Assembly: GCA_009829735.1 (NCBI GenBank)
Contig: CM020618.1
Location: 8,895,119-8,959,118, forward strand
Source: Pyropia yezoensis
Lineage: Eukaryota > Rhodophyta > Bangiophyceae > Bangiales > Bangiaceae
Reading direction: 5' to 3'
Length of the DNA: 64,000 bases
A program made the translations under genes and the position numbers. The first letter of the stretch is position 1; each line of letters opens with the position of its first letter. Below, in pieces: positions 1-11,686 of the stretch. Below the pieces are notes generated by a model, which saw only the letters and a list, made by a program, of their open reading frames with translations, was not told the origin of the DNA and made no database searches.

Positions 1-3000
1 TGTTACGCAGGCTAAAACTTAGATGGCTAAGTGAGCCGCAGGCAGGGTACATATGCCGCGACCGTCTCTTGCCACATCCCCATCCTTCGTGCCGCCGCGC
101 ACGCCCGCGCCGCTCTTGGCCGAGGACCCGGGTGCGGGAGCGCGGCTAAGCGGGTGCAAACCCGGTCACCAGCTTTTGCCACAGTCCACATCACGACAGG
201 CACTTGCTCACTTGTTCCAGACCGAGACCGAGCACGCCCACCACGACCGGGCGGCAAACGTTCATGTGTACAGTACGAGTACAGTATATTTTTCAGTCAG
301 AGCCGTTGAGACAGAGTGTGTTTTTGGACAACGACCGCCCCCAATAGCGCACTTTCATGGAAAGAAATTTGGTTTTTTTTGTGAGAAACCGGGCAGAGTG
401 GTTTGGGGATGCTCTCTTCTGACACGTGACTGAACTTCATAAAACGCTTTGGTCCTCTGTGATTGCCGTAGGCCCCCCGTAACAGGGGCGGCGGCCCTGG
501 GGTGGCCGCTGTCAGTGGAGCCAAAGGGAGGTGGTGGTGGGGGGGTGGCTGAAAAGAAGGCGGCAGCGGCGGGCGTTGGCCGCTGGGGCGGCTCCTAGCT
601 GGCAACCAGCAGCAATGGTATGTCAATTTGCCCGACCACTACAACAACGGATGCCAAACGGGTGCTAAAGCAGTACGTTCTCCAGTGTTCCGTAGCGGGC
701 GCTCCAGTGGTGCCATCCGCGACGCCGCCCACTTTCAATTTAGCCGTCTCCGTTGCCTGCGGGGTCGATGTGGAGCGCGTGGCCGTCCACAATGCCAACC
801 CCCTGTCGCCCGATGTGCATGCAGTTGCGCCAGTTTCTTCGAGTGCCATGCGGACCTGCGGCATCTCATCTCCCTACCAGCACCATGGTGCTGCCACTCC
901 CGATATACCGCGGATCGCCACAGGCTGTCGCCCGCGCTAGATACGCAAAGTGGCCTAGCTTGACCAAGCGCGTCAACGTCCCCGGCGCCAGTTGCATCCT
1001 AAATAACGGCTTGCTGGAAGCATGCGCACCGTGTCCGCTTCCGAATGACTGTCGAAAGGGGGTGAGACGTGGGTGGGGGGCTGCTTTTCTGCTTCTGGTT
1101 ACGTGTCTTGTCTTTCGCAGCGAACTACTCTCACGGCCAGTTAACAAGGAAAGGGAAGCAGTGTACACGGCTGCTTGTGCTGTACTGCTGGGATGGCTTC
1201 ATGGAGGGGCACAAGGTCGGTATAAAAGGGATGGGACAGGTGAGGGGTGGTGCATCACGGGTGCATCACCGGTGGGAACGGCGAGGGCAGGTGGCGGAAG
1301 GCGCCACAGCGTGCAATGAGGATCAATTCGACGACAAATCCAAACCTGCCCTGGGCGTGGTGATAATTGGTGACGAATTGGCAAAGATATATGGTCGCAA
1401 ATCGCGTCTCAGCCACTGTGCGGGCGCCACATAAGTTGAAAGCTGTGTAAAGCATCCGACCCGTCAAGCAGAGGCCTGAACTGGGCGTGCTCTCGCCCGA
1501 CCGCCACATGGCGATCAATCCAGCAGCCGTTCAGCCGCTGGCTTCCCGCCACTGCACCGCGACAGGTCTCCCGCCGTACTTTTGCAAGAGGATGGGTGCA
1601 ACCACTGTTCTTGATCATGCATGATCCAGTTATGAGAAACAGCGTCGCGCCCTCCCGGCGCCCCCCCGGCGCCCCCCCCCATCCCTTCTTGGCCTCTAGG
1701 AAACGGCGGAACCGGCGGTGGCACGTGACCTTTCCATAGGCCCACTTTTGCGAAACCAATACCATTGACCCCTGGCCACACCCGACCGGGCAAGAACCCG
1801 CTCTTCAGACCCATGATGTGGGGTGGAGCAAGTATTTACTTTGTGGCCGCACCTACTGGCTGCCGTCAGACACCACGGCTCTTCTCAACCTCGGAGGGGT
1901 CGTCAGTGGAACGTCGGTCTGGTCTCGCTGAGGTCATGTCGACGCGTCATGATGACGCGTGGGGCGGCTGTAAATAGGATTTACTCTCCCACATCCAATC
2001 CTGTTAAATAGGATCTACTCAACGTCTCCGGATCTCGGGCGGTCCATTGAACTGGGTCTTGCACCGTCGAGAGAAACCGGGTGGGGGAGGCGCGAGGTGC
2101 ATGAATTGTCATTTTTGAAACGCTCTCCGCCGTCGGCCGTCGGCCGTCGGACAGAGTGTCTCTGCCGCCCATCTCCTAATGCAAGTAGTGCAAGGCGCTT
2201 GCGTGCGCACCATCATCTCGATGGAGGGGCCCTCGCCCGAGAGGATGCAACAAGTGTCCGGCCGGGGCAGATCCCTGCGTACAATTCGCTCACGCGTTGG
2301 GTGAGAGATCACGCAGTTCTCACTGCTGGTGCTCTCATCTGGACCGGCACATGGGGTTGCCGACTGAAGCTCGTCCCAGATGACGCAGGGCTGGGGTCCT
2401 CTTGCGTACGGTGCAGACACCTGGATGTGCGTTATTGTCTTGCCACTCGCGAGTCCCCTTTTCATTCGCTTGTCGTGGAGCACGCTGAAGCCACAACTCG
2501 GGGGAGCACCCCTCAAATAGCGACTGACTGTAGGTATGCGCACTCGTAATTTCCTATGCAGATTGTAATTAAGAAATAGTTCGTTACGTACGACAGGTGC
2601 TGTCTTTATCGAGCTGGTGATGGAAGCGGCGAATACGATGTCGACTGCCGCGGGGACGACATGGAGCGTATGGGAGCCCGTGCAACATTGCCTCGGCGAA
2701 AGGGCACCATCGGCGCAGATGGACATGCCGGCGTTGGAGACATGACGCTACGCCACATGGTGGTGGTGGCGACAGTGGCTGCGTGCACCGCTGCTACCGC
2801 CGCTCTCCTTTCAACGCCCGTCACCTTGTTCTCATGGGAGACGACAGCACCTGCCAGTGTGGACGGGCCGACAGGCACCCCGACAGGCATGGGCGGGGGC
2901 GGCCATCGACGTTCCACCGCTGATGGGGGGTGGCCGCCCACCTCGTCGGCCTTGACACCGCCGGGGGGGCCCCCCGTGCTGCGGCCCCCCGCGCACAGGG

Positions 3001-5654
3001 CCTCGGCCCCCCCCACCCCCACCCATCCGGTGCCATCCCCCCGGGGGACAAGAAGGGAGTGCCGCCTTACGGCATGGAGCCATTGCCGCGGCCACACGTT
3101 TTCTCTTTCAACAGACATCACGGTGCCGAGGAGGCGTATGGCACCCTCCTCGCTCGCGCGTGGTGTGTGTGGGCGGTCGCATCGCCACCGCCCAGCTGGG
3201 CTGATGCACCACCCAGTCCGCGAATCCGGTGGCCCTGGCCGTGCCCGTCGCACGGGCTCAGCCCAACCTGTGCTCACCAAGGGTCACGCCCCTTGGCGTG
3301 ACCCTTGCGCAGCGTGAGCGTGCCATCTGTCGCACAACGACGGGAGATGGTTGATTGCTGATCAATAGCAACATCAATATATGTGGCGTTTTTTTTAGAC
3401 TTCTCATTGTTTGAGGCACTTGAAGTTTGTCGTTTGAGGGCAGTAGTCGATGCACCTCGTGGAGCTCTCTCTTCTCGTGCTCTTCATTTTCTCCCTTCTC
3501 CGCTTGTCTCTGTGTTGTATGCCTCTTTCTCTCTCTGAGAATGTCACGTATCTTCCAACGGACCGTCGGTGAATGTCAAGTACTTTAGGAGCTAGGCGGG
3601 CTACCTTCTCGGGACTGGCTCGATTCGCACCTGTTTCGCCCCTCCGAGCCAATGGGCAGGCGTTCCAGAAGGCAAATAGTCCTACGGGCGCGCGAGGACA
3701 ACTGCTGTGAGCGGCTACTTTGCCCGTGGAGTACTATTGAAAACGCAATCTTCAGACGCCTGCATCTCCGTTCGACCGACCTCAAGTAGAATTAGAGTTC
3801 TCTAATGGTAAGCCGCCACATGTATGGCTTCGTACATCATTGCCGTATTGTTCAGAAGGACAATTAAACTTTATGAGGATCGCCTTACGATTGTTCAGCA
3901 GATCGATCGATGGGGTTCTGCACAATTGCACCTGTCGTCCATCAGTTCCGACCGAAAGTTAGAGAGCTTCGGCAACTCGGGTCGCGGGATTGTCATATGT
4001 TCACAATGCACCCACGACGTCTTCGGCAACTTTGTAACATATAGGTTCGATTTATATTATTCTGCTGCCCCGAAAGAGCGCAGCGTCGCAGCACTTCGTG
4101 TCTTTCTCGACTGGGCCGTTCCGCCTCCTCACTGATTGTCGCTCGAATCGACAGGCGTGGAGGCAAAAACCGCCTTCGATTGGCTGTAGCTCACCCACAT
4201 TTGCCCTCATTAGCCCTCATTTAGAACATACGGGTCGTGGGGAACAGACCCTCCGAACCCACATGTGGAGTGCCGCTTGTGGGTTGAAACGCTAAAATGG
4301 GGTCAATTCGGGCTGAATCGGGGGAACCCACTCCACAAGTAACCGAAGAGTAACTTGCCGACACCCTCTTTTGTCACCATCGCTCATTCCTCACATGGAG
4401 GCACGTGATTGGCTTGGCTACTCCTCGACGCAGGATAGCTCTGAGCTATCCTCTGAGGTACACTTGGCTCAGCGGAGAGCTCACAGCCATTCTATATGGG
4501 CTTCAGGTGCACCGATAGACATTCTCTGAGCTAAAAACCCACACAGTACGGGTTTTGGGTCACACCGATAGACATGCTCATCGGGCACAGCCACCAACGT
4601 GGGCTTTCGGAAGAAAGCCAAGACTATTCGGTTTGTAACGTTACATGGAAAAATGCCAGGTATATGTAATCAAAGATCATCCAATCAGATACCTGTGCGA
4701 AACTGAACCCCGATGGTTCCGAGCTATCGCCGAGCCAAAGCAGTGCCTTTTGATCGAGCGAAAGCTCTTGAGCTGTACCAGGCCAACGAGAACGCGGTCT
4801 GATTGGCTGCTACACTACCAGAAGCTTAACCAATTAGAAATCCGACTTACGTATCGAAGCGTACGATTGGAAGTAGTGGTGAACTGCCGATGGCCCACGT
4901 TGGTGGCTGTGCCCTTACATACTGCTGACGTTTTTGATCTGTCCTGGAGGACCGAGACTGACCGTCTCTGACAGGCTCTCAGCCAATCAGATACGCAGAT
5001 GTGACCGACGCCCGGGCTGAAGGGCCCCCATGGCTTGAATCGTCCCGACTTTCTGAACTTCCTGGAGAATCACATGCAGCACGTTTCGATAGAACACTGA
5101 TCACTTTTGACCGGTACTTTTTCATATTAAGCACCACGACCAGGTCGAGCATCCGGGATCAGGCGACTACACGATGCACAATTCTTCATGCGGGCTTACT
5201 CGGTTGGGCCGAGCTCAAAGAAAAGTGAGTGTTCTATCGACATGCGCCACACGCGTTCGTGCGAAGATCTCCCGGCAAGGCGCTTCTGACAGTAAGAAAC
5301 AGCAAGCTTCTGACAAGAAATAGGTAGTGAGAAGCAGTTGCGACCCTTTCTTGCCCTGCATACGACCACATGATTCGGTTGTCTTGCAGCTGATAACACT
5401 GTTCAGCCAATGTGGTGCCCGTACTTCTCAGAAGTTAACTCTATGTCTCGTTCCCAGGCGACCGGGACAGAATTCAGCAAAAGGCGATACTGTAGAGAGA
5501 AGACTCAATCTTTTCCAGAGGCCTGACCAGAGAGACGGGCCTTGGAAGATGGTCAGCTCTAGAGCACTCGGGACCAGAGTAGCCTCCATGAGCAGCGAAG
5601 CGTGTGCCGCGTGCTGTACTGGTAGTGGAAGACCGAGCCACAATCGGAAATCGT
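1..5654. other. Intergenic/degenerate repeat DNA, no convincing gene
   Basis: I see no recognisable protein domain or RNA gene here. Several open frames exist on both strands, the longest on the plus strand at 2661-3317 (218 codons), which has one hydrophobic stretch near its N-terminus followed by Pro/Gly/Thr-rich sequence. It shows no family motif and overlaps open frames on the other strand, so I do not call it a gene. The base composition is patchy: 3.3-5.5 kb is clearly less GC-rich than the host genes after 40 kb. Short words recur (for example caccgatagacat near 4508 and 4562, and ccaatcagatac near 4679 and 4983), suggesting old, worn repeats. Confidence 0.5.
3370..3822. repeat. Degenerate relative of the 36.3-37.4 kb TIR element
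   Basis: Positions about 3740-3822 resemble the right end of the inverted-repeat element at 36334-37391. They share, in order, an atcttcag word, a tcgaccgacc word and a gccgccac end. A gtggcg word near 3379 could be the opposite terminus. The match is partial and the left end weak, so this is a remnant at best. No coding capacity is seen. Confidence 0.3.
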
Positions 5655-5655
5655 G

Positions 5656-5732
5656 AATGTCGGATCCCGATTCGAACCCGCGCCATGACACACATCTGTA
5701 AGCCAGGCGCTGTAGATCACAATGCTACAGGT
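5656..5732 (-). pseudogene. tRNA-like remnant at the end of the DIRS-like relic
   Basis: On the minus strand the sequence shows a tRNA-like order: an A-box-like start (gtagcattgtgatctac), an anticodon-arm-like ctggcttacag, and a B-box gggttcgaatc. The expected T stem does not pair (gcggg against cggga) and no clean acceptor stem closes it. It therefore reads as a degraded tRNA, a tRNA-derived SINE piece, or a tRNA copied at the edge of the neighbouring retroelement. It abuts the point where RNase H homology stops. Confidence 0.35.
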
Positions 5733-6250
5733 TGAATCTTGACATCCACGGCCAGATTTGGAGTTGCTCAAGCCGACGGATACGGTAGAGTCGGACTTGA
5801 TGAGCAGCCTCGTGTCTCGCTCCGTCAGAAATGGACGGAAGCTTTCCAACGCCATCCGTACCGTCACCAACTCGCGCTCGTTGATGCGCGCTCCACGCCT
5901 CACGGGAGAGTCGAAACCCCGAGCCGGGAGAGCCCCGTCCAGCACCGCCCCCCACCCCGACAGGCTCGCGTCCGTATGGAGGACGTGCTTGGGGTCGGGT
6001 GGCCAGGGGGACCGGCACAGACCGGCGTTCTGCGTGAAGGTCGCCCACCACTACAGGTCCTCAAGCACTGATGCGTGAGGCGGACGTCGCCGGTCAGCGT
6101 GCCGCCCAGGGTGTTGTACAATGACCGCAGGTGCTAGCGAGCCGTCGTGACGGAGAGAGAGGTGGAAACCGCCATACCGCAAAAGCACCGCAGCGCCTTC
6201 GCTCTGGTCCACCGGCGGTGGGATGCCGAGTGCCGACGCAGGGAGCTGGT
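5733..6250 (-). pseudogene. DIRS-like retrotransposon: RT end and RNase H fragment
   Basis: Minus-strand translation gives a DIRS/tyrosine-recombinase-type RNase H. The Asp motif LHTDASLSGWGAVLDG lies near 5970, INERELVTVRMALESF supplies the Glu, and LLIKSDSTVSVGLSN supplies the third acidic residue. Upstream is the connection sequence after RT (SLYNTLGGTLTGDVRLTHQ). The frame is broken by at least one stop (about 6125) and a shift near 6070. The RT half continues at 32750-33561, because element A (6251-32749) is inserted at this exact point with a CTGGT duplication. No tyrosine recombinase follows, so the 3' end is missing. This is the oldest layer of the nest and surely inactive. Confidence 0.75.
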
Positions 6251-6719
6251 TGCGGCAAAAACCTCTCCCACACGCGACACCCAAGTTGGGGCGGTGTACA
6301 AGGGCTGCCTCCCGTGTCGGGGGAACCGGAAGAAGTGCAAGTCGCACACACTCTGTCCCTGTTGTGGGGCAATCCCCCCACTGACGAACAAGAAGATGGT
6401 GTGTGGTCCAACAGTTTCTTGGTCGGGACGGGGAAGCAGGGCCAAGCCCCGCTGTCCCTCTCCTTATCCCCCCAGGGTCCCCTCAGAATCTCGCCACTCA
6501 GAATCTCCCACCCCAGCACCTGCCCACCGGGCCACACGAAAATTCAAGACGATAAATGCAGAAAACCCTCCAATCCAAGTTGGATTTTCTACTAAGCTAA
6601 CTATCCCAAACTTAGGGAATATGGACCCAAATGCAGGGGGAGGAACGGGTCAGGCTAGTGGCCTGCCGCCCCTTGCATGGCACGTGTTGCCCCCCTACCT
6701 GGGGGTCAATACTGCCACA
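6251..6719 (-). repeat. 3' LTR of element A
   Basis: A 469-bp LTR, the same length as 32281-32749 and as the solo copy 33562-34030. Imperfect terminal inverted repeat TG(T/C)GGCA ... TGCCACA. On the plus strand (antisense to gag-pol) it keeps an open frame with a Cys-rich motif of spacing C-x2-C-x6-C-x5-C-x2-C-x12-C, resembling a Zn(II)2Cys6 cluster. Confidence 0.92.
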
Positions 6720-6734
6720 CTCCCCTCTCCTCAG
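6720..6734 (-). other. Polypurine tract of element A
   Basis: On the minus strand ctgaggagaggggag directly precedes the 3' LTR, as expected for the plus-strand primer in reverse transcription. It supports the minus orientation of A. Confidence 0.7.
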
Positions 6735-7058
6735 TTCCGACCGACCCGGTCGGCCCTGTGAGGGGGTGCGTAAACGCACGTCTCGGCGTTGGGGGCGCGA
6801 CTTGCTGTCCCCCCCTCGAGTACGTAGCGCGGATGTGGAGGCGATCACGTTGACCGCCCCTCTCCTCAAGCTTGCCCACTCGGCAGCTTGCTCTCCCCGG
6901 TTCTCACTGCACCACCACAACCACATCCCCTTCACCTTCCCCTGGGCCGCCCCATGCTGGGGAGGCCACCCATCTACCGACGATCCGAGCCCCCCTCAAC
7001 TCGAGGCGGGTCTCGTGCCGCTGTAGCCAGGGCGTCTCTCCCCAACTTGGGGAGAGCC

Positions 7059-9002
7059 ATGGCGACCCCGGGGGTGGAGACGGACTCCCTTGACGAACGT
7101 ATAGAGGACACCTCCTACGGTGCAGCGCCCGCCGGGACTTCCGGCGGGGGCTCCGCGGTTACTCCGGGGGATGGGACTCCCGCGTCACCCGGCTTTGGGT
7201 TGACGGCGGGATCTCCCCCGGAGGCGGGACAAGTTGTCCCGCGTGAGGCCTTGGGGCGGTGGTTCTACCCCGCCTGGCCTCTGTATGAGGAGGGGTTGAC
7301 TGTTCTTCGCTGTGGCCGACTTGGCACAGCGATGGGTCGGGTATGGGACCGCCTAGGGGAGAAGTATCCCCGTAGGGTCGGGTTCCCTGCCGGCTTCAGG
7401 ACGGACCAGTTTGCCTTCCTGGACGACGAGGAGGTCGAAGACGTACAGCGGGCCAAGGCCATGGTGGACCGCGGAGGAACTATCCCGGGTCCCGGCGACT
7501 TGCCGACCTTCACTTGGGACGCGGTGGCAACTCGCCCCCCGTGCCTTCACGAGGCCAATCCGCACACTCATCACTTTGATGTGCGGATGGAGCAGGACTT
7601 CCGGCGAGGTCCCTACTTGGTGACCTCGGCTCAACTTGAGTTTCCGCAGCAGTCCGCTGCCAGTAAGGAGCAGTACTACCCCAAGAAGCCCGAGTGGTGG
7701 CCTCAAGTTGAGGTCCGCTACGGCTTCCCTGCGTTGCTACCCCGGTTGCTTGACCACTTCGGCTCCACCATGTTGGTGGCTAGCCCAGATCACCTGGTGT
7801 GGGCCATGCTGGCCACCCAGTGGCTCCTCGAGGTCATGTCGACCTGGGTGTCCTGTGTCCAGCGGCGGGGGATGCTCTGGCATCTTTCCCTTCGACTTAT
7901 CCAAGGTTTGGAACAGCTTACCCCTCAGCTAGTTGCTGAGGGGTGCTCATCAGGACAACTCACTCTACTTGAGGAGATGCTCCGCCTCCACAAGTTTATC
8001 GAGTGGGAGAGCATCGAGCACAAGTTGCGCCGCCCCACTCGTGGGCCCAAGGACGATGGCGCACTTCGCCAGTTCGTATGGGTCGCTCGTGAACTTCACG
8101 ACGGCCGTGTGGTACTACGAGAGGGGTTGGGCATCGGGGACTACCCGTATGCCCCGGGGGTGGATCGCCACACTGCGCCACCCCCGGACAAGGCCATAGT
8201 GATGGCCGTGCCTTCTCATGATGACCACATGACTCAACCCACTGCGGGGGCCCCGAGTAGGGGTCGCAGTTACACTCGGGCACCGCCACCTCGGCGTGCC
8301 CCTCCGCTCCCTCCTGTCCCCTACCAGCCGCACGGGGACATCCCGATTAGCGTGGCCGTTAAGTCGTCCACCCCGGTGTCCCCCAACTTGGGGGCCACCC
8401 TTCTGACGGTATACCCCAAGTTGGTGTTACCGGCCACGCCTCTGACCTCAGAGATTATGGTCACCACGTTGGTGCGCACCATTTCCTGGTTGGCCGCGTC
8501 GACCGCAACCCTTCAAGTTTCCGAGACTCCTCAACTTGAAGAGCGCGTTCGTACTGCGGTGGCGACCGCGAGTTGCGAGTCGGTGGCGGAGTTTATGACG
8601 GCCGAGTTGGCTCGCATCGGGGCCATTGTGCCCCAGCCAGCCCCACTTGGGCGTGGCACACGTCGTGCGAACCGGGCATACTCGCCTCCTCGCCGTCGTC
8701 GCCGACGCTCACGGCGCTCTCCCTCCGTGTCGGAAGACGAGTTGTCTTACTCCGTCTCCGAGTCCTCCACTCCGTCAGAGTCGGAGTCGCTGCGGCGTCT
8801 GCGTCGCGAACTTGCACGAAAGACCAAGCAGAAGGGTCGCCGCGGTCGTCGCCACTTGCGCGACCGTGTGGGGCCCGACGGCTCCGACTTGGAGCCGCCG
8901 GCCCCGCCGACTAGTGGGGAGCGTTATCGGCGTGGGTCTCGCCGCTCGCCTACACGTGAGGGCGAGGGCCGTGGGGTTGGAGAGTCTAGCATGCATGCCT
9001 AG
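7059..9002 (+). CDS. Antisense accessory ORF of element A (unknown function)
   Basis: A 647-residue open frame on the strand opposite gag-pol, lying between the integrase stop (9114) and the 3' LTR; the two genes converge with about 110 bp between them. I chose the ATG at 7059 because of its context (gccATGg); the frame is open further upstream with a weaker ATG near 6954. Residues about 60-400 look globular with many Trp and His and no stops. The last hundred residues are basic and RS-rich (RRRRRRSRRSPSVSEDE), suggesting nuclear or nucleic-acid association. I recognise no domain. Being intact while gag and pol of the same copy are broken is notable. It could be a gag-like accessory protein, a captured host gene or a regulator. 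Confidence 0.7.
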   Translation: MATPGVETDSLDERIEDTSYGAAPAGTSGGGSAVTPGDGTPASPGFGLTAGSPPEAGQVVPREALGRWFYPAWPLYEEGLTVLRCGRLGTAMGRVWDRLGEKYPRRVGFPAGFRTDQFAFLDDEEVEDVQRAKAMVDRGGTIPGPGDLPTFTWDAVATRPPCLHEANPHTHHFDVRMEQDFRRGPYLVTSAQLEFPQQSAASKEQYYPKKPEWWPQVEVRYGFPALLPRLLDHFGSTMLVASPDHLVWAMLATQWLLEVMSTWVSCVQRRGMLWHLSLRLIQGLEQLTPQLVAEGCSSGQLTLLEEMLRLHKFIEWESIEHKLRRPTRGPKDDGALRQFVWVARELHDGRVVLREGLGIGDYPYAPGVDRHTAPPPDKAIVMAVPSHDDHMTQPTAGAPSRGRSYTRAPPPRRAPPLPPVPYQPHGDIPISVAVKSSTPVSPNLGATLLTVYPKLVLPATPLTSEIMVTTLVRTISWLAASTATLQVSETPQLEERVRTAVATASCESVAEFMTAELARIGAIVPQPAPLGRGTRRANRAYSPPRRRRRRSRRSPSVSEDELSYSVSESSTPSESESLRRLRRELARKTKQKGRRGRRHLRDRVGPDGSDLEPPAPPTSGERYRRGSRRSPTREGEGRGVGESSMHA

Positions 9003-9113
9003 TTGGCAGCTGCCTTTGTTGTGAGAGTGTGAGGGTTAGGGCTGTAGTTAAAAGCCACTCTGCGTACCACTTCGACTTGAAGCACGCTCTTGGCACTGTT
9101 ACTCGGCCTTCCC

Positions 9114-11012
9114 TCACGTTGAGGGGGGGCTGTTAGGGTCTATCTCATTCCGGGCACAGTATGCCCGGACCTTCTCAGCGGGAAGGTCCTCCACATTCTC
9201 CCACGTATCATCCTTGGCTTTGTAGCCGAACCAACGCACCCTCAACCTGAGGCGGTTAGTGTCCTCATCCCAGCCGTGGTCGATGAACTTATCGAACACG
9301 TACTCCTGCGGGCCCTGTTTGGCCGCAGGCAGCGAGGGTAGGCGCCACGCTTCCAACGCACGCGCCCAAGCTGGGTCGCCCGCAGGCGGTGGTGCAACTT
9401 TGACCACGTCCGGACCAATTACTGTGCGGACCCCATCGTCACTTTCGATGGTGAAGCGCCGCCCATCAGTACAAAGGACCTGATACGGCCCCTTCGTCTG
9501 GAATACCAACTTACCCCCAGTTGGGGTGTGGGAGTGTACCAGTACCCAGTCACCCTGCTCGGGGACATGCTTAGCATTGCGCACCTTTTTGTCAAAGGTA
9601 CGCTTGTAGCGCTTTTGTGCTTTGTCCATCTCAGCCCTGACTTTAGGGATGAGGATTTCAAGCCTAGCAGCAAACTCCGCCTTACTCTCAGTAGGAGTAG
9701 GCGTACTGCCACCATCCTCCCTAGTTGGGAGCGGCCGCCGCACGGCAATAGACCGCACGCGACGGGGGGTCACAAAAGCGAGGGGTACTTCCCCGGTAGA
9801 TGAGTGAATCTGCGAATTGTAGGCAGTGGTAAGAATAGAAATGTATTGGTCCCACGTCTTCACGTGCTCACTCACATAATGGCGCAGCTGCCTAACAATA
9901 GTTTTGTTGAAGCGCTCCACCTGCCCATTAGTTTGTGGGTGGTAGGGGGTGGCATAGTTTGCCTTAACCCCCAACATATCCAGCACTCCCTGAAACAGTA
10001 CAGACGCAAATTGCGGTCCATTGTCCGATAGTGTACTATCCGGAATGCCATACGCGGCAACCCAGTGATCTAGGAAGGCTGACACGACCGACATGGCCGT
10101 GATCTCTGCCAGTGGGATCGCTCGCGTAAGTTTCGTGAAGCGGTCACAGATGACCAGGACGTACTGGTTGCCCTCCTCGGTCACTGGCAGTGGCCCAAGG
10201 ATGTCCATCGCCAACGCGGCAAAGAGCTCCTTGGCCGGAAACAATAGCATAGCCGTAGTAGGCCGCCGTTCCATCAGACGGTTCTGCGCACAACTTGTGC
10301 AGGCAGCCACCCAACTGTGGATGTCCAGCACCATGGACGGCCAGTAGTACCTGGTCCTCAGGGTCTGGTACAGTATACAAGACCCCAGGTGTCCACCTGT
10401 GGAAGCGTTATGCTCCCTCTCAAGAATACTGTCCTTGAGGGATGCGGGGACGACAAGTTGTTCGGTCCCCTGGAATACCCCCCTCCTCATGAGGAGGCCA
10501 TCGTCTCCCAGAAAGAACCGCGTCTCCGCCACTGTATCCAGTGTATCCCTGTGCGACTTGCAGAAGGGGTCCTCGGCCTGGGCCTTCACCACCTCGTCCA
10601 GGGACAGGGGCAAGAACTTCTTGTTCCCTGGCGCCTCGGGGTTCAACGCCTGACCCGAGCGCGTGACTACCCCCACGATGGGGATGTCCTCATCGACTGG
10701 GTTAGTGTCCAGCCCCTCGGTAGGTACCCGAGAAAGGCCGTCGGCAAGGGCATGTTGCCTGCCAGGTCGGTACTCAATATCAAAGTTGAAGGGTGCCAGT
10801 CGCACCCTCCACCGGTTGAGACGAGTGTTCGTACAATCCGTCTTGAAGATGAACTGCATTGCGCGGTGGTCACAGCGGATGAGGAACTTCTCACCCTCTA
10901 GGTAGTGACGAAGTGACGTCACCGCCCACACCACCGCGAGTCCTTCCAACTCGGTGACTCCGTAGTTCTTCGCGGCCGAGTTCAGCCCCTTGCTGAAGTA
11001 TCCCACCGGCAA
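9114..11012 (-). CDS. Element A pol, 3' part: RNase H, integrase, chromodomain
   Basis: 632 open codons. The N-terminal part is Ty3/Gypsy RNase H (VTELEGLAVVWAVTSLRHYL, then LADGLSRVP). The HHCC zinc-binding region of integrase follows (GGHLGSCILYQTLR ... CTSCAQN). The core has its acidic residues in LAMDILGPLPV, LSDNGPQFASV and HPQTNGQVERFNK. A GPY/F-type module (KGPYQVL) comes next. The C-terminus is chromodomain-like (LRLRVRWFGYKAKDDTWENV), which in chromoviruses directs integration to marked chromatin. The frame begins just after an in-frame TAA (11013-11015), where canonical pol should read through, so this is the downstream half of a disrupted polyprotein. Confidence 0.88.
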   Translation of the reverse strand: MPVGYFSKGLNSAAKNYGVTELEGLAVVWAVTSLRHYLEGEKFLIRCDHRAMQFIFKTDCTNTRLNRWRVRLAPFNFDIEYRPGRQHALADGLSRVPTEGLDTNPVDEDIPIVGVVTRSGQALNPEAPGNKKFLPLSLDEVVKAQAEDPFCKSHRDTLDTVAETRFFLGDDGLLMRRGVFQGTEQLVVPASLKDSILEREHNASTGGHLGSCILYQTLRTRYYWPSMVLDIHSWVAACTSCAQNRLMERRPTTAMLLFPAKELFAALAMDILGPLPVTEEGNQYVLVICDRFTKLTRAIPLAEITAMSVVSAFLDHWVAAYGIPDSTLSDNGPQFASVLFQGVLDMLGVKANYATPYHPQTNGQVERFNKTIVRQLRHYVSEHVKTWDQYISILTTAYNSQIHSSTGEVPLAFVTPRRVRSIAVRRPLPTREDGGSTPTPTESKAEFAARLEILIPKVRAEMDKAQKRYKRTFDKKVRNAKHVPEQGDWVLVHSHTPTGGKLVFQTKGPYQVLCTDGRRFTIESDDGVRTVIGPDVVKVAPPPAGDPAWARALEAWRLPSLPAAKQGPQEYVFDKFIDHGWDEDTNRLRLRVRWFGYKAKDDTWENVEDLPAEKVRAYCARNEIDPNSPPST

Positions 11013-11686
11013 TTACTCCTTGTCCGGCTGCTGCTGAAGCAACACACAACCAAGTTGGTCGTAGCTAGCGTCCACATCCAGAATGTAGTGGCCTCCCAAC
11101 CTGAAAATAGCCAAGAGGGGGGCTTCAGCAGAAGGTCCCGAAGAGTCTCAAAGGATTCCTGCTCCACCCGACTTGGGGGAGGCAGGTTCTTCAGTAGCGT
11201 TGAGCTAACTAGCTTATTCAATGGCTTCGCCACCTTGGCGAAGCCCTTGGTGAAACGTCGGTACACGTTACACATCCCGAGGAAGCTCCTCATCTGGGTC
11301 TGGGTCCGGGGGTACTGAGCCTTACGGATGGCCCTCAAGTTCTTCTCGTTGACACTAAGGCGCCCCGGACGGACAACATGTCCCAAGTATTCCACCTCTG
11401 GAGTGAAGAGGTGGCACTTACTCGCCTTCAGTGACACACCGGCGTCAGCAAGTAGCTTGAACACCTGGCCAAGATGGCCAATGTGTTCCTCCGGACTTCG
11501 GGAGAACACAATGATATCGTCTAGGTACACGAGACAGATCTGCCACCGTACTCCGGCCAGAATCATGTCCATAGCGCGCTGGAAAGTTGCCGGCGCGTTG
11601 CACAGCCCAAACGGTAGTCGCTTGCACTGGTAGGTACCACAGTGACAGGCAAAGGTAGTTTTATGCCTGTCTTCCGGGGCAATGGG
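10982..11686 (-). pseudogene. Element A pol, RT palm/thumb segment (disrupted)
   Basis: Minus-strand RT from the PFGLCNAPATFQRAMDM region through the catalytic LVYLDDIIVFSR, the thumb (KASKCHLF, EYLGHVV) and the connection (RSFLGMCNVYRRFTKGF). The reading frame leaves the RT path near a G6 run at 11117-11122; after one shift it continues into RNase H but meets TAA at 11013-11015. The upstream end is cut at 11687 by solo LTR D. Removing D together with one copy of ATGGG restores the frame to 12331-12770, confirming that D is an insertion. Confidence 0.85.

Noticed and set aside
2661-3317. 218-codon frame with a hydrophobic N-terminal segment, possible secreted protein
   Set aside because: The rest is Pro/Gly/Arg-rich, a similar frame exists on the other strand, and no family is recognisable.
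6147-6761. 204-codon plus-strand frame as an independent gene
   Set aside because: Its start lies in the DIRS-like relic and most of it is the LTR of element A. I keep only the Cys-rich LTR motif as a finding.
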